64,000 bases of DNA from a candidate division KSB1 bacterium (lineage in GTDB: Bacteria; Zhuqueibacterota; Zhuqueibacteria; JANLFK01; Oleimicrobiaceae), in the NCBI GenBank assembly GCA_024655945.1, contig JANLFK010000010.1, positions 1-64,000 on the forward strand, written 5' to 3'. The notes below the pieces were generated by a model. It had not been told where the DNA came from, did not search any database, and saw nothing but the letters and a program-made list of their open reading frames with translations. Position numbers and translations under genes: made by a program. Each line of letters begins with the position of its first letter. Within the stretch, counting starts at the first letter, position 1. Below, piece by piece: positions 52,877 through 62,134 of this stretch.

Positions 52877-54622
52877 TTATCCTGAGAAATAGATGTATGC
52901 CATCACGATGAAAAGAACCAGCAGCACCGAGGCGACGACATCGCCCCTTGACCAACTGGCCCGGGAGGCGCGGCGCTGTTCGTCGGTGGTGGTCGCGAAA
53001 GTCAAGCCGGTCAGCCTCTCGTATGGCGGCTCCGCAGCCGTGTAGCTGGCTAAAATCATCACGCCGACGGTCACCAGGGTGATGAACAGGCTGTAATACT
53101 GGAAGTAGATGTGGTTGATAATCCACAGGAAAGAGCCTGGTGCATATTGCACGTGGAACAACTTCACTGGCGTGTCGACGGCCAATCTGAACAGCCCCAA
53201 CGCGAATCCGGTGGTAAGGGCGGTGACACACCCCCTGGCGTTCATCCGCTTCCAGAACACTCCCATGAAAAAGACCACGAAGATGGGCGGGGCGAGGTAG
53301 GACTGCACACCCTGCAGGTAGTCGTACAGTCCTTTGCCACCGCGGATCACCGGAATCCACAACAGGCCGATGATGACCATGACGGTGGTCGCCATTCTCC
53401 CGATCCACACCAGGTGCCTTTGACTGGCGTCCGGGCGGCAACGGGAGTAGAAGTCAATGGTGAACAGAGTGGCAGAGGCATTGAACACACCGGCCAGGGA
53501 GCTCATCAGCGCTGCTAGTAGGCCGGCAACGACAATTCCTCTGGCCCCCGCGGGGAGCACATGAGCGACCAGCAGCGGGAAGGCTTTCTGGGCATTTTCG
53601 CGCACGATCTCCCCGTGTTCGCCAATCAACTGCGCCTGCAGGACAGCAATCTTGCCGCTCACCGCCAGCGCGTAGACAATCATGCCCGGAATGATGAAGA
53701 TGAAAACTGGCAGGAGCTTGAAGAACCCGGCACAGATAGCGCCGCGACGGGCTTGCGTTTCGTTTGGCGCTCCCAGCGCCCTCTGCACGATGTACTGGTC
53801 GGTCGTCCAATACCACAGGCCAATAATGGGCGCGCAGAAGAGCATCCCTATCCAAGGATAGTTGTCGTTGAAGTACCAGGCCATGCGCCCGCCTTCCATC
53901 ACCGGGGCCCAGGTGCCTTCCACCCCGCGGGGCACCAGCGGCTTCCAGAGATTGAACATCTCTGACCCTGCAACTGCGCGCAATGTCTCCCAGCCGCCCA
54001 GGGCATGCAGGCCAAAGAGGGTGACGAGAATGGAGCCAACCACCAAGACTATCGTTTGCAGCGCCTCCGTGTAGGCCACGGCGCGCAAGCCGCCGAGAAT
54101 CGTGTAGATGCCGGTGAGCACGATGACCAGGATCGCACCGACCCAGAAACTGTCCATGCCCATGAAATGCACTTCGGGCAGGAGGACGCTGAACACGATA
54201 CCTCCGGCGAAGATGCCGACGGCAATTTTCGTCAAGACGTAGGCGATCAGCGAAATTGCCGAAAGGATCGTCCGTGCTGAGGATGAGTAGCGCCGCTCCA
54301 AGAATTCGGGCATGGTAAAGACGCGGGAGCGCATGTAGAACGGCACCATTACCCAGGCCAGCACCAACAGGCACCAGGCGTGGAGCTCATAGTGCGCCAT
54401 CGCCACCCCGTCAGTGGCGCCCGAACCAGCTAACCCGACCAGGTGCTCCGAGCCGATATTGGACGCGAAGATCGACGCCCCAACAATGAACCAGCCCAAG
54501 TGCCGCCCGGCCAAAAAGTACTCGGTGGAGGTGTTCTGCCTCTGCCTGATCACCCACCAGGCAATGCCCAGAACTATGGCGAAGTAGACGGCAATGATCA
54601 ACCAGTCCAAGGTCTGTAGCAT
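52877..54622 (-). CDS. Sodium:solute symporter (SGLT-like), likely arabinose transporter
   Basis: The protein has 581 residues and about 14 membrane helices of the SSS family. Na+/substrate core motifs include SIFASNIGSEHLVGLAGSGA and GLWYWTTDQYIVQRALG, the latter being the vSGLT-type sugar-transporter block. Position ahead of araBDA makes L-arabinose the obvious substrate. The ATG at 54622 follows CGGAGGG. It is the first gene of the operon, preceded by a leader of about 440 nt and the promoter at 55069. Confidence 0.88.
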   Translation of the reverse strand: MLQTLDWLIIAVYFAIVLGIAWWVIRQRQNTSTEYFLAGRHLGWFIVGASIFASNIGSEHLVGLAGSGATDGVAMAHYELHAWCLLVLAWVMVPFYMRSRVFTMPEFLERRYSSSARTILSAISLIAYVLTKIAVGIFAGGIVFSVLLPEVHFMGMDSFWVGAILVIVLTGIYTILGGLRAVAYTEALQTIVLVVGSILVTLFGLHALGGWETLRAVAGSEMFNLWKPLVPRGVEGTWAPVMEGGRMAWYFNDNYPWIGMLFCAPIIGLWYWTTDQYIVQRALGAPNETQARRGAICAGFFKLLPVFIFIIPGMIVYALAVSGKIAVLQAQLIGEHGEIVRENAQKAFPLLVAHVLPAGARGIVVAGLLAALMSSLAGVFNASATLFTIDFYSRCRPDASQRHLVWIGRMATTVMVIIGLLWIPVIRGGKGLYDYLQGVQSYLAPPIFVVFFMGVFWKRMNARGCVTALTTGFALGLFRLAVDTPVKLFHVQYAPGSFLWIINHIYFQYYSLFITLVTVGVMILASYTAAEPPYERLTGLTFATTTDEQRRASRASWSRGDVVASVLLVLFIVMAYIYFSG

Positions 54623-55047
54623 GTCCGTTCCCTCCGGGTTCCTTGTCTCTCAAAGCGCGGAATCATCCGGGGCAGTTTGCTTTCATCCGTCCCTGAAAGG
54701 GGGCACAAGAAGGCATCTCGCCTTCGGAGAGGCGCGTGCCTGCAGGCGGAGGCTAAGTCGCCGGCGTGGCCGCGTGCCTGTGCGGGCAGGCACACCCTCT
54801 GTCGAAAGGGGTGCCGACGCAAGATCTCTGCTCTTTGCTGCTCTGGGTGCGGGCGGAGTCGGCAGGAAATGAAGAGGATTTGCACTGGCTGCCACGCGCT
54901 TCTGCCACGCCTCAGGCATGCGGAAGCGGTGAGGCATGGGGCGCCACCGCCCGAGGCGGAGCAAGGGCTTGACCGGCGCGACGGTAACGGCGTGCGATGA
55001 GGCTCCCGTGTCCTGCGTCATATGCCCTCGTGTGCGCGAGGATGAGG
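54623..55047 (-). promoter_or_regulatory. Long structured 5' leader of the arabinose operon
   Basis: About 425 nt separate the operator from the first start codon. I see no convincing gene in it. Hairpins include GTGCCTG/CAGGCAC (54774-54793) and GAAGGC/GCCTTC (54709-54725). On the minus strand, AGGCACGCG occurs twice, at 54772-54793 and near 54735. A half-copy of the operator, TGCGTCA, lies at 55014-55020. Regulation at the RNA level is possible but no riboswitch class fits. Confidence 0.4.
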
Positions 55048-55065
55048 TGCGTCAACAATGACGCA
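55048..55065. promoter_or_regulatory. 18-bp palindromic operator at the arabinose operon start
   Basis: TGCGTCA-ACAA-TGACGCA has perfect 7-bp arms. It begins 4 bp past the -10 (minus strand), so it covers the start site of transcription, the classical place for a repressor. The decamer TCCTGCGTCA that includes one arm also occurs in inverted orientation at 55011-55020. Confidence 0.7.
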
Positions 55066-55068
55066 GGA

Positions 55069-55097
55069 ATTTTACCAAATCCACAGGACAATGTCAA
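55069..55097 (-). promoter_or_regulatory. Consensus sigma-70 promoter of the arabinose operon
   Basis: Minus strand: perfect -35 TTGACA (55097-55092), a 17-nt spacer, -10 TAAAAT (55074-55069), transcription start near 55062. With the operator just downstream, the promoter would be strong and need repression. Confidence 0.85.
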
Positions 55098-55413
55098 GCT
55101 GTTTTTGGCTGAGCTGCCAGGGGTACTAAAGGGCTGTGACGGAGCACGGGTGATTCCGCCCATTGCCAGAGGCGCCCAGAAGCATGGGGACTCCGTTCGC
55201 GGCACGCTCACGGCGCACAATCAGCAGGGGCTCGCACCTTCCGTGGACCCGAAAGGCGCAGTTGGTAGGCGCTTCGCTCCTGGTGCAAGTCGGCGCTGTC
55301 GTCCGCCGGTCCGCTCTCGACTTCTCCATCTGAAGCTGCTCGAAAGGCCACCTGGCGCCTCACGCGCTCGCGGCAGGCGAGTGTCCCTCGGGTCTCGGCG
55401 GTTCCTTCGCCGC
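55098..55413. other. Non-coding region between the ara promoter and glpD
   Basis: No gene is supported here; ORFs on either strand look random in composition. Directly after the glpD stop (minus strand), GGCGG-CGAAGGAA-CCGCC can form a short hairpin, with no T-run. Confidence 0.55.
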
Positions 55414-57093
55414 CTAAGGGACCGCATGCGGCATGGGGTAGCCGCGCTTCATGTCCTCGACCTCTCTCTCGGCACGCCTTGCCGGCCAGCCTAACTCTTT
55501 CGCCATGAGCCGGGCACAGCCCTTCACGGCCTCATCGCCAGGGTACTCGGCGCTGCCCAACTCGGTGCGGCGCAGCACCGCATCCGACAGCTTACAGGCC
55601 ATCTCCTCCCTGGCGGCGTGCACGACCTCCGCGCCGAGCACCTGCGAGCCGGGAAAAGGCGAAAGCAGCTCGGCGCTCTCCTGCCCATAGGCGAGGAGGC
55701 GGGCACAGTCGGAGCCGTAGTTCATTACCAGGTGACGCACCAAAGAAGGACTCAGCCCGCCAGAGGCATGCGCAACTGCGTCCTCAAGAAAGGAGGAGAA
55801 GCGGGGAATGTGCCCGCCCACGAGGGGCGTGGTGCGGGAGCGACCCCCATCCTTTGCCTTCCCGAGCTTTTTCGCGGCGAGGTTCACTGTCTTTTCTGCC
55901 ACATCGCGCGCGGTGGTGTACTTGACGCCGATGACGGTGAGCAGCCCTTCCGGACCGCCCAGACGCGCGTGGTCGACGAGGCGATAGTGCTTGGTGAGCT
56001 GCACCTCGCCCGTCTTGCCAGTGACGCCGTCCATCGGCAGGAAGCCCTTGTGCACAAAAACGATGTCGTCTCTGCTGATCGCGCCCCCCGGATAAGCGCT
56101 GTTGACCTCCGTGAGGAATTGCTCTAGCTCCTGCTCGGTCGCTTGCAAGCGGACTTTGCCGTCCAGGTAAGGGCGGTGGAAAGTACCGATGATGGTGTAG
56201 CCCCGCCAGGGCGCCATGAACAGCACGTGCCGACCGGCATGGGTACGGCCGCCTGGCGTTGGATAGGTGAAGTTGCCGTACACCCCGGCCGCATAGCCGT
56301 TGAGCAGCCGCTTGCGCACGATGATGTTCATGGCGGTGGAAAGCTGAAATGGCACGGGTGGCAATCCGCTCGCGGCAAGAAGTTCATTTGCCCACCCACC
56401 AGCGGCGTTGACCACCAGCCTGGCGCGCACGTCGAGTGTGTCGCCGGACAGCACGTCGCGGGCATGCACCCCCCTCACCACTCCTTTGTCTGAGGCCAGC
56501 CACACCGCTTCCACATAATTGGCCAGCTGGGCCCCTTGGCTGGCCGCCGAGAGCAGGAAAGCCAAAGTCATCCGCTCCGAGTTGTACATTTGTGCGTCCG
56601 TCCAGCAGGCGCCACCGGTCACCCCTGCGGGGTCGATCCCTGGGAGAAGCTCGAGAACCTGCTTGCGCGAGATGACCCGGCCGGCGGGAATCCATTTGTC
56701 GGGGTCGGCTAAACGATTGCGGTCAAAACTGAAGAGGTCATTGGCCAGCAGGCCGAGACGCATGACCTCCTTACCTTTCATCAAATGGCCATAGGTGGGC
56801 ATGACGCACGGCAGCGGGTGGACTAAATGCGGAGCAATGGCCAGAAGGATGCAGCGCTCCCGCACTGACTCCCGCACGCGCTTGATGTCCAGGTGCTGGA
56901 GGTAGCGCAGCCCGCCGTGGATGATTTTCAGGCTGCTCGCAGAGGTGCCGGAGGCAAAGTCGCCGCGCTCGACGAGGGCCACCGACAGGCCGCGCAGCGC
57001 GGCTTCCCATGCCACCGTCGCGCCGTAGATACCCCCGCCGATAATCAGTATGTCGAATTCAGTCGCTGCTAAAGCGTTCAGGTCCCTTTTCAT
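55414..57093 (-). CDS. glpD: FAD-dependent glycerol-3-phosphate dehydrogenase
   Basis: The protein has 559 residues. The FAD dinucleotide fold is ILIIGGGIYGATVAWEAALRG near residue 14, followed by FASGTSASSLKIIHGGLRYLQH, the GlpD family signature, and the C-terminal DAO-C region. It oxidises glycerol 3-phosphate to dihydroxyacetone phosphate and passes electrons to quinone at the inner membrane. No glpK or glpF is near. AGGAG precedes the ATG. It stands between the ara promoter and the GT4 gene, 75 nt from the latter. Confidence 0.92.
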   Translation of the reverse strand: MKRDLNALAATEFDILIIGGGIYGATVAWEAALRGLSVALVERGDFASGTSASSLKIIHGGLRYLQHLDIKRVRESVRERCILLAIAPHLVHPLPCVMPTYGHLMKGKEVMRLGLLANDLFSFDRNRLADPDKWIPAGRVISRKQVLELLPGIDPAGVTGGACWTDAQMYNSERMTLAFLLSAASQGAQLANYVEAVWLASDKGVVRGVHARDVLSGDTLDVRARLVVNAAGGWANELLAASGLPPVPFQLSTAMNIIVRKRLLNGYAAGVYGNFTYPTPGGRTHAGRHVLFMAPWRGYTIIGTFHRPYLDGKVRLQATEQELEQFLTEVNSAYPGGAISRDDIVFVHKGFLPMDGVTGKTGEVQLTKHYRLVDHARLGGPEGLLTVIGVKYTTARDVAEKTVNLAAKKLGKAKDGGRSRTTPLVGGHIPRFSSFLEDAVAHASGGLSPSLVRHLVMNYGSDCARLLAYGQESAELLSPFPGSQVLGAEVVHAAREEMACKLSDAVLRRTELGSAEYPGDEAVKGCARLMAKELGWPARRAEREVEDMKRGYPMPHAVP

Positions 57094-57168
57094 GCAGTTG
57101 TGCGTCTCCTGGCAACTTCGGAAATGGTAAACAATGGCGAAGGAGTGGATAGCAGCCGCTGGCTCTGC

Positions 57169-58398
57169 TCATGAGTCAGTCTTTTCCCGCGGCTGCTTCG
57201 GGCGCCTGTCGATGACCTGCTCCACGAGCGCCCGCAGCTTGGCGCGGTAGACTACGGGGCTGTACCTCTCCTCGGCTAACCGTTGAGCAGCGGCCACCAG
57301 CCGCCGCGCCAGCGCAGGGTCAACCAGTATGCGCACAATCCCTTGCGCCAGCGCCGATGGCTCGATGCCGGTGAGCACGGCGACCTCGCGGCTCAGCACC
57401 TGCGTGTGCGTGATGTGGTCGGTTGCTACGATGGGCACACCGGAGCGGAGATACGAGTAGATTTTCAGCGGCGTATTGGTGCCCTCAAATCGAGGACTGA
57501 CCAACACGTGGGCCACTCCGTAAAAGTCCTTGATGCGCTCCGGTGCCACCGCCCCCACAAAGACGCAGGAGTCGGCCACCCCTTGCTGCTCCGCCAAATG
57601 CCGATAGTACGCCACCTGGTCTGACCTGCCCCCCACGAGCAAGAAGATCGCCCTTGGCTCTTGTCGAATCACCTCGGGGGCCGCGCGAATAAGAAGGTCG
57701 ATGCCCTGGTAAGGCTCGAAGGTGCCGGTGTAGAGCACCACCTTGTGGCCCTGCAGGTGATATCGCTCGCGGAGGGTCTCGGGGGTGAGCGGACGAGCGC
57801 CCGGCGGAGGGTCCAACTCCAGCACGTTTTCAATGACTGTGATCGGCGTGTGCGGGGCGATGCTCTTGGCGTGGGCCGCTAATTCCGGACAGATGGCAAT
57901 CACGCCGTCGGCGTTGCGAAGGGTCTTCTTCTCCGCCCAGCGGAACAGGCCCAAAGCCAGCCCGGAGGTGGTGAACTTGAAGTTGAGCAGCTGCTGCGGC
58001 AGGCTGGAGTGCATGTCGTACAGGTGGGGAATTCCCCGCCAGCGTGCCAGCACCGCGCCCCAAAAGCAAGCTTCTTCGTGGGTATGGATGAGGTCATAGC
58101 GCCTGCGCAGCAGCATCCGCACCGAATAGGGGATCATCCACACCATGTCCAGGAACAGCTTCTCCCTGGATGGCCCCACGCGCGCCTCGCGAATGCACGG
58201 CAGTCGCGGGATGCGCACGATGCGCACGTTGGGGTAGGAGATGTCACGTCCAAAAGGGTAAGTGAGGAGGTCAACCTGGTGCCCCATGTACGCCAAAGTG
58301 CGTAGTCGATGCAAGGAGCTAAAGGACGTCCCACGTGGTTCAAAGAAGGGCTGGGGCAAAAGCATCAGGATTCTCGCCACACACACCTCACTTCCCAT
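57169..58398 (-). CDS. Family 4 glycosyltransferase
   Basis: The protein has 409 residues in the GT-B fold. The N-terminal half begins ARILMLLPQPFFEPRGTSF and has DLIHTHEEACFWG; the C-terminal half carries VVLYTGTFEPYQGIDLLI, a glycine-rich nucleotide-sugar loop, and SPRFEGTNTPLKIYSYLRSGVP with the family Glu. Likely lipopolysaccharide, exopolysaccharide or glycolipid synthesis. ATG at 58398 lacks an SD; GTG at 58380 follows GAGG and is an alternative start. It is 17 nt after the TPR gene. Confidence 0.85.
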   Translation of the reverse strand: MGSEVCVARILMLLPQPFFEPRGTSFSSLHRLRTLAYMGHQVDLLTYPFGRDISYPNVRIVRIPRLPCIREARVGPSREKLFLDMVWMIPYSVRMLLRRRYDLIHTHEEACFWGAVLARWRGIPHLYDMHSSLPQQLLNFKFTTSGLALGLFRWAEKKTLRNADGVIAICPELAAHAKSIAPHTPITVIENVLELDPPPGARPLTPETLRERYHLQGHKVVLYTGTFEPYQGIDLLIRAAPEVIRQEPRAIFLLVGGRSDQVAYYRHLAEQQGVADSCVFVGAVAPERIKDFYGVAHVLVSPRFEGTNTPLKIYSYLRSGVPIVATDHITHTQVLSREVAVLTGIEPSALAQGIVRILVDPALARRLVAAAQRLAEERYSPVVYRAKLRALVEQVIDRRPKQPREKTDS

Positions 58399-58415
58399 GC
58401 TGATGCATAGAGGGA

Positions 58416-59426
58416 CTACAAAGGTTCTTCTTGCTCCCTGCCGGTGGATTCTTCCAGTTTGCGCTGGAGCTCTTCGATCCGCTGCCGGAAACGGGGGTTG
58501 TCTGGATGTTTGCGCGCCAGGATGGTGAACACGCTCATGGCCTTTGCGTATTGCCCTTGCGCGGCGTAGATCTCCCCCAAAGTCGGGGTGACCATGCGCT
58601 CCTCCTCTGCTTTCGGAGCCTCACGGGCGGGCTCCGCCACTGGTTTAGGCGCCTCAGGCTGCGGTGGCGGCGGGGCTGTCTCCTCTTGGGCCTCGAACAG
58701 TTCCTCGGCCAACGGCTCTGCTTCCTCCTCGACGGGAGGCGGCGGTGGAGGTGGAGCGGGCACCGGAGCCGTTTCCACCGGTCCTGGCTCCGGCTCCGGC
58801 CAGAAGATGTCCTGCAAGTCTGCAGTCGGCCCAGGAGTCTGCTCTTCATTTTCTATGGTTGGTGCCGCGCCTTCCTCCTCGCTAAAGATGTCGTCAAGAA
58901 TGTACGAGAAGCGGTCCTCGACAGCTTCGGCGAGTGCAGGTTCTGCCGCCGCCTCTCCTGCCACAGCCCTGGGCGGAGAAGGGGCCTCCTCAGGCGGGGG
59001 CGCCAACCGCTGCTGGCGCAAGGCGTTCAGCATAGCCCGCACGTCCTCGTTCAGCGCATCTATGGCCAGCAGTTCACTGTAGCTGCGCTCGGCGGCTTCC
59101 TCCTTTCCTAAGCTCTTTTGCAGATCGCCGTAATACTTCCAGCCCAGGGGATGGCGCGGGTCCAGGTCCAGGAGCGACTTTAGCGTGTGCAGGGCCTTGG
59201 TGTGCTCACCCTGCGCCAGCAAAGCCTTGGCCAGCACTATCTTGCCTGTCACGTAGCGAGGGTGGTGCCTCAGCCCTTGTTCGCACAGCTCCACCGCCTT
59301 GTCCGGGCGGCCTATGGCAATGTACGCGTCCGCCAGACGAGCAAAGCGCATAGAGTCCGGATGGCGGGCCAGTACCGGCTCCAGCTCGCGAATGATGTCT
59401 TGCGCAATGTGCGAAGGTGTGGTCAT
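58416..59426 (-). CDS. TPR-repeat protein with Pro/Glu-rich linker
   Basis: The protein has about 336 residues. Four or so TPR helices cover residues 1-140 (FARLADAYIAIGRPDKAVELCEQGL, GKEEAAERSYSELLAID). A low-complexity linker of about 130 residues, very rich in Pro, Glu and Ala, follows, then another TPR-like pair (TLGEIYAAQGQYAKAMSVFTILARKHPDN). No enzyme domain. Such proteins often scaffold assembly complexes. GGGG lies 7 nt before the ATG chosen. Confidence 0.82.
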   Translation of the reverse strand: MTTPSHIAQDIIRELEPVLARHPDSMRFARLADAYIAIGRPDKAVELCEQGLRHHPRYVTGKIVLAKALLAQGEHTKALHTLKSLLDLDPRHPLGWKYYGDLQKSLGKEEAAERSYSELLAIDALNEDVRAMLNALRQQRLAPPPEEAPSPPRAVAGEAAAEPALAEAVEDRFSYILDDIFSEEEGAAPTIENEEQTPGPTADLQDIFWPEPEPGPVETAPVPAPPPPPPPVEEEAEPLAEELFEAQEETAPPPPQPEAPKPVAEPAREAPKAEEERMVTPTLGEIYAAQGQYAKAMSVFTILARKHPDNPRFRQRIEELQRKLEESTGREQEEPL

Positions 59427-59553
59427 CTCCAATCCCCACGTTCACTGTTGCTCCCCACAGCAGCGGCAGTGCCGCATTCGCGTCCCGTGGCACGCCGCGC
59501 CCTTTCTATACGGCAGAACCGGTGCATGTGCTGACAGTTTGTTCGAGCATGCC

Positions 59554-60057
59554 CTACCATCCGGACACCGTGCGGTTGAGGATCTCGGTGACCAGCCTGC
59601 GGATTGCCTCGTTGATCCCTTCCTGCCGAGCGCTGGTGCCGCCGGCCTTAGGGTCGTAGGCGCCCCACTGCGTGAGGCGGTCTTTCCAGACCTCCTGGCT
59701 CTTCTTCAGATCGAAGTAGCGGACGTCCACGGTGATATAGACCTTGAGTTCCTGCACCATCTCCTGCTTGTCATAAGGTCCGGCACGGTCATCCACCGAC
59801 ACGATGACACCTTCAAGCACAGAGTCGGCGCTGTGCCGCTCGGCGATGCGCAGCGTGTTGTCGCGGGTGAACTCCTGCACCAGCGCCTCGGTGAGCTGCT
59901 CGCGGATGCCAAACTCGGCGGTGCGGTCGTCAAACACCGGGATAGCCACCGTCTTGATGTGCGAGGCGCTCCCCGGCGAGAATGAATAGTAGCCACACGA
60001 GCACAGCAACGAGGTGGCCGACAAGAGCAAGACGAGGCGTAAAGGTCTACAGGCCAT
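59554..60057 (-). CDS. lptE: LptE-like LPS-assembly lipoprotein
   Basis: The protein has 167 residues. A signal peptide with lipobox LLCSC (Cys21) is followed by [25 protein letters not shown] and a beta domain of the LptE/RlpB kind seen in FCB genomes. It would plug the LptD barrel that inserts LPS in the outer membrane. Its start overlaps the sigma-54 activator stop by 11 nt. Assignment rests on the domain layout more than on strong motifs. Confidence 0.78.
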   Translation of the reverse strand: MACRPLRLVLLLSATSLLCSCGYYSFSPGSASHIKTVAIPVFDDRTAEFGIREQLTEALVQEFTRDNTLRIAERHSADSVLEGVIVSVDDRAGPYDKQEMVQELKVYITVDVRYFDLKKSQEVWKDRLTQWGAYDPKAGGTSARQEGINEAIRRLVTEILNRTVSGW

Positions 60058-61204
60058 ACTGCTTGATCTTCCGGTAGATGGTGCGCTCCGAAATGCCCAA
60101 GAGTTTGGCCGCCTGGCGGCGGTTGTTGTTGGCCGCCTGCAGCGCCTTGCGAATGGCCTCGCGCTCGCTGTCGCGCAGCGCGTGTACAGGAGCTTCGCGC
60201 GGCTCGTCCACGGCGACGTCCACCACTGGCTCTGGCTGTGTCGCCCGCCACGGCATCAGGCCACGGGGGGCGATCAGACCGTCGTAGATGAGGCGGCGCA
60301 GCTCGGCAATCTCATCGCGCAGTTCCAACAAGGCGCGGTAGATGAACTCGCGCTCTACCTGCTCCACCGTCTTGCCCACGCGCACCGGCAGGCTGCGCTC
60401 GCCTTCGCTTGCCGGCCGCAGATGGCGGGCAAGCACGCGCTCATCGATCCTCTTGCCTTTTTCCAGGACAATGATGCTCTCCACCAGGTTCTTGAGCTGG
60501 CGGACGTTTCCCGGCCAGGTGTAGTTCTCCAGCAGGTGGTAAGCCGACTCGGTAAAGCCTTCGAACTCGATATGGTTCTCGCGGCAGAAGCGCCGCGCAA
60601 AGAGGTCTACCAGCGGACGAATGTCCTCGCGTCGCTCGCGCAAAGGCGGCACCTGAATGGTAACGGCGTTAAGGCGGAACAAGAGGTCCTGCCTGAAGGT
60701 GCCCTTCTTGACCTCTGCCTCTAACTCCTTGTTGGTGGCCGCGATCACGCGCACGTCGACGCGCACCGTGGTACTGCCCCCGACGCGCATGAACTCCTTG
60801 TACTCCAACACGCGCAGAATCTTGACCTGGGTCGCCAGCGGCATCTCGCCGATTTCGTCAAGGAAGATGGTGCCGGCGTCGGCAATTTCAAAGTACCCCT
60901 TTCTCGTGCCGATGGCGCCGGTGAACGAACCCTTCTCGTGCCCAAAGAGCTCTGACTCCAATATGCCCTCGGGGATTGCCCCGCAGTTGACCACCACCAG
61001 CGGGCGTTCTCTGCGCAGGCTGCCGGCATGGATGGCTTTGGCAATGAGCTCCTTGCCAGTGCCGCTTTCACCGGTAATGAGCACCGAGATGTCGGTGGGG
61101 GCCACCTGCTCCACCGCGCGCAGGACACGCTGCATCGCCTCAGAGGTGGCGATAAAGCCTTCCTCTTGCAGCCAGCTGGTGGTCTTCTGCGGTTGGTCGC
61201 TCAC
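60047..61204 (-). CDS. Sigma-54 activator with AAA+ and Fis-type DNA-binding domains
   Basis: The protein has 385 residues. The AAA+ domain (about 15-250) carries Walker A GESGTGKE, the sigma-54 loop GSFTGA (usually GAFTGA), Walker [12 protein letters not shown] and the arginine-finger region LRERREDI. A Fis-type helix-turn-helix is at the end ([24 protein letters not shown]). No receiver or other sensor domain is present, so its activity is controlled by levels or by partners. GTG start 3 nt after the epimerase stop. Targets are not identifiable here. Confidence 0.9.
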   Translation of the reverse strand: MSDQPQKTTSWLQEEGFIATSEAMQRVLRAVEQVAPTDISVLITGESGTGKELIAKAIHAGSLRRERPLVVVNCGAIPEGILESELFGHEKGSFTGAIGTRKGYFEIADAGTIFLDEIGEMPLATQVKILRVLEYKEFMRVGGSTTVRVDVRVIAATNKELEAEVKKGTFRQDLLFRLNAVTIQVPPLRERREDIRPLVDLFARRFCRENHIEFEGFTESAYHLLENYTWPGNVRQLKNLVESIIVLEKGKRIDERVLARHLRPASEGERSLPVRVGKTVEQVEREFIYRALLELRDEIAELRRLIYDGLIAPRGLMPWRATQPEPVVDVAVDEPREAPVHALRDSEREAIRKALQAANNNRRQAAKLLGISERTIYRKIKQYGL

Positions 61205-61207
61205 GGG

Positions 61208-62134
61208 TCACCCCTCTGCCTGCGCCCGGAACCACGCCACCGTCCGCGCCAGTCCATCGTCCAGGCTGACCTCTGGCTCCCAGCCCAAGATCACCTTTGC
61301 CTTGGCGACATTGAGCACGCTGCGTCGTTGTTCCCCCTCTTTCGGGGCATCGTGCACCTCCTTTTGCCGCGCCCCACACAGCGCATTGAGCTTGGCGAAA
61401 ATGGTGTTGACGTCGGTCTCGATGCCGGTGCCAATGTTCACGTAACTGTTTGCCGAACTCCGCAAAGCGAGCAGGTTGGCGCGCACCACATCGCCCACGT
61501 ACACATAGTCCCGCGTCTGTTTGCCGTCTCCATGGATGACCGCTTCCTTGCCGGCCAGCAGGCGGCTGGTGAAGATGGCGACTACCCCTGCTTCGCCAAA
61601 GGGGTTCTGGCGCGGCCCGTACACGTTGGCATACCTGAGGATGCAGTAGCGCATGCCATAGGTGGTGGCGTAGAAGTGGATGTACTTCTCGCAGGCCAAT
61701 TTAGTGATGCCGTAGGGACAAGCCGGCCAGGTGGGATGCTCTTCGTCCGCAGGGAAGGTCTGCTGCTCGCCGTAGACGGCCCCCCCGGTGGAAGCGAAGA
61801 TGAAAGCCCGCACGCCGTGCCGCTTGCAACTCTGCAGGAGGTTGATGGTGCCCAACACGTTCACCTGCGCGTCGTAGATGGGGTCATCTACCGAGCGGCG
61901 CACGTCCATTTGCGCCGCGTGGTGGTTCACCAGGTCGAAGTGCCCTTCTGCGAAAACGGCGCCAAGCTGCGCTTCCCGAATGTCCACTTGCCAGAAGCGC
62001 GCCTTCGGGTTGATGTTCTCGCGGCGCCCAGTGGAGAGGTTGTCCACCACGGTGACCTCATGTCCCTCAGCAATGTACGCATCAACTACGTGACTGCCGA
62101 TGAAACCTGCGCCTCCGGTTACCAGTATCCTCAT
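61208..62134 (-). CDS. NAD-dependent sugar epimerase (GalE-like)
   Basis: The protein has 308 residues of the extended SDR family. The NAD loop is VTGGAGFIGSHVVDAYI at the start, the Ser in ASTGGAVYGE and the YGITKLACEKY (Tyr-x3-Lys) complete the catalytic triad, and RYANVYGPRQNP follows. UDP-glucose or UDP-glucuronate 4-epimerase is likely. It starts at ATG 62134, overlapping the purD stop by one base. Confidence 0.85.
   Translation of the reverse strand: MRILVTGGAGFIGSHVVDAYIAEGHEVTVVDNLSTGRRENINPKARFWQVDIREAQLGAVFAEGHFDLVNHHAAQMDVRRSVDDPIYDAQVNVLGTINLLQSCKRHGVRAFIFASTGGAVYGEQQTFPADEEHPTWPACPYGITKLACEKYIHFYATTYGMRYCILRYANVYGPRQNPFGEAGVVAIFTSRLLAGKEAVIHGDGKQTRDYVYVGDVVRANLLALRSSANSYVNIGTGIETDVNTIFAKLNALCGARQKEVHDAPKEGEQRRSVLNVAKAKVILGWEPEVSLDDGLARTVAWFRAQAEG

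Noticed and set aside
54683-55494. Possible regulator gene in the ara leader region
   Set aside because: ORFs on both strands are rich in Arg/Pro/Ala with no helix-turn-helix or known fold; no SD for their starts.
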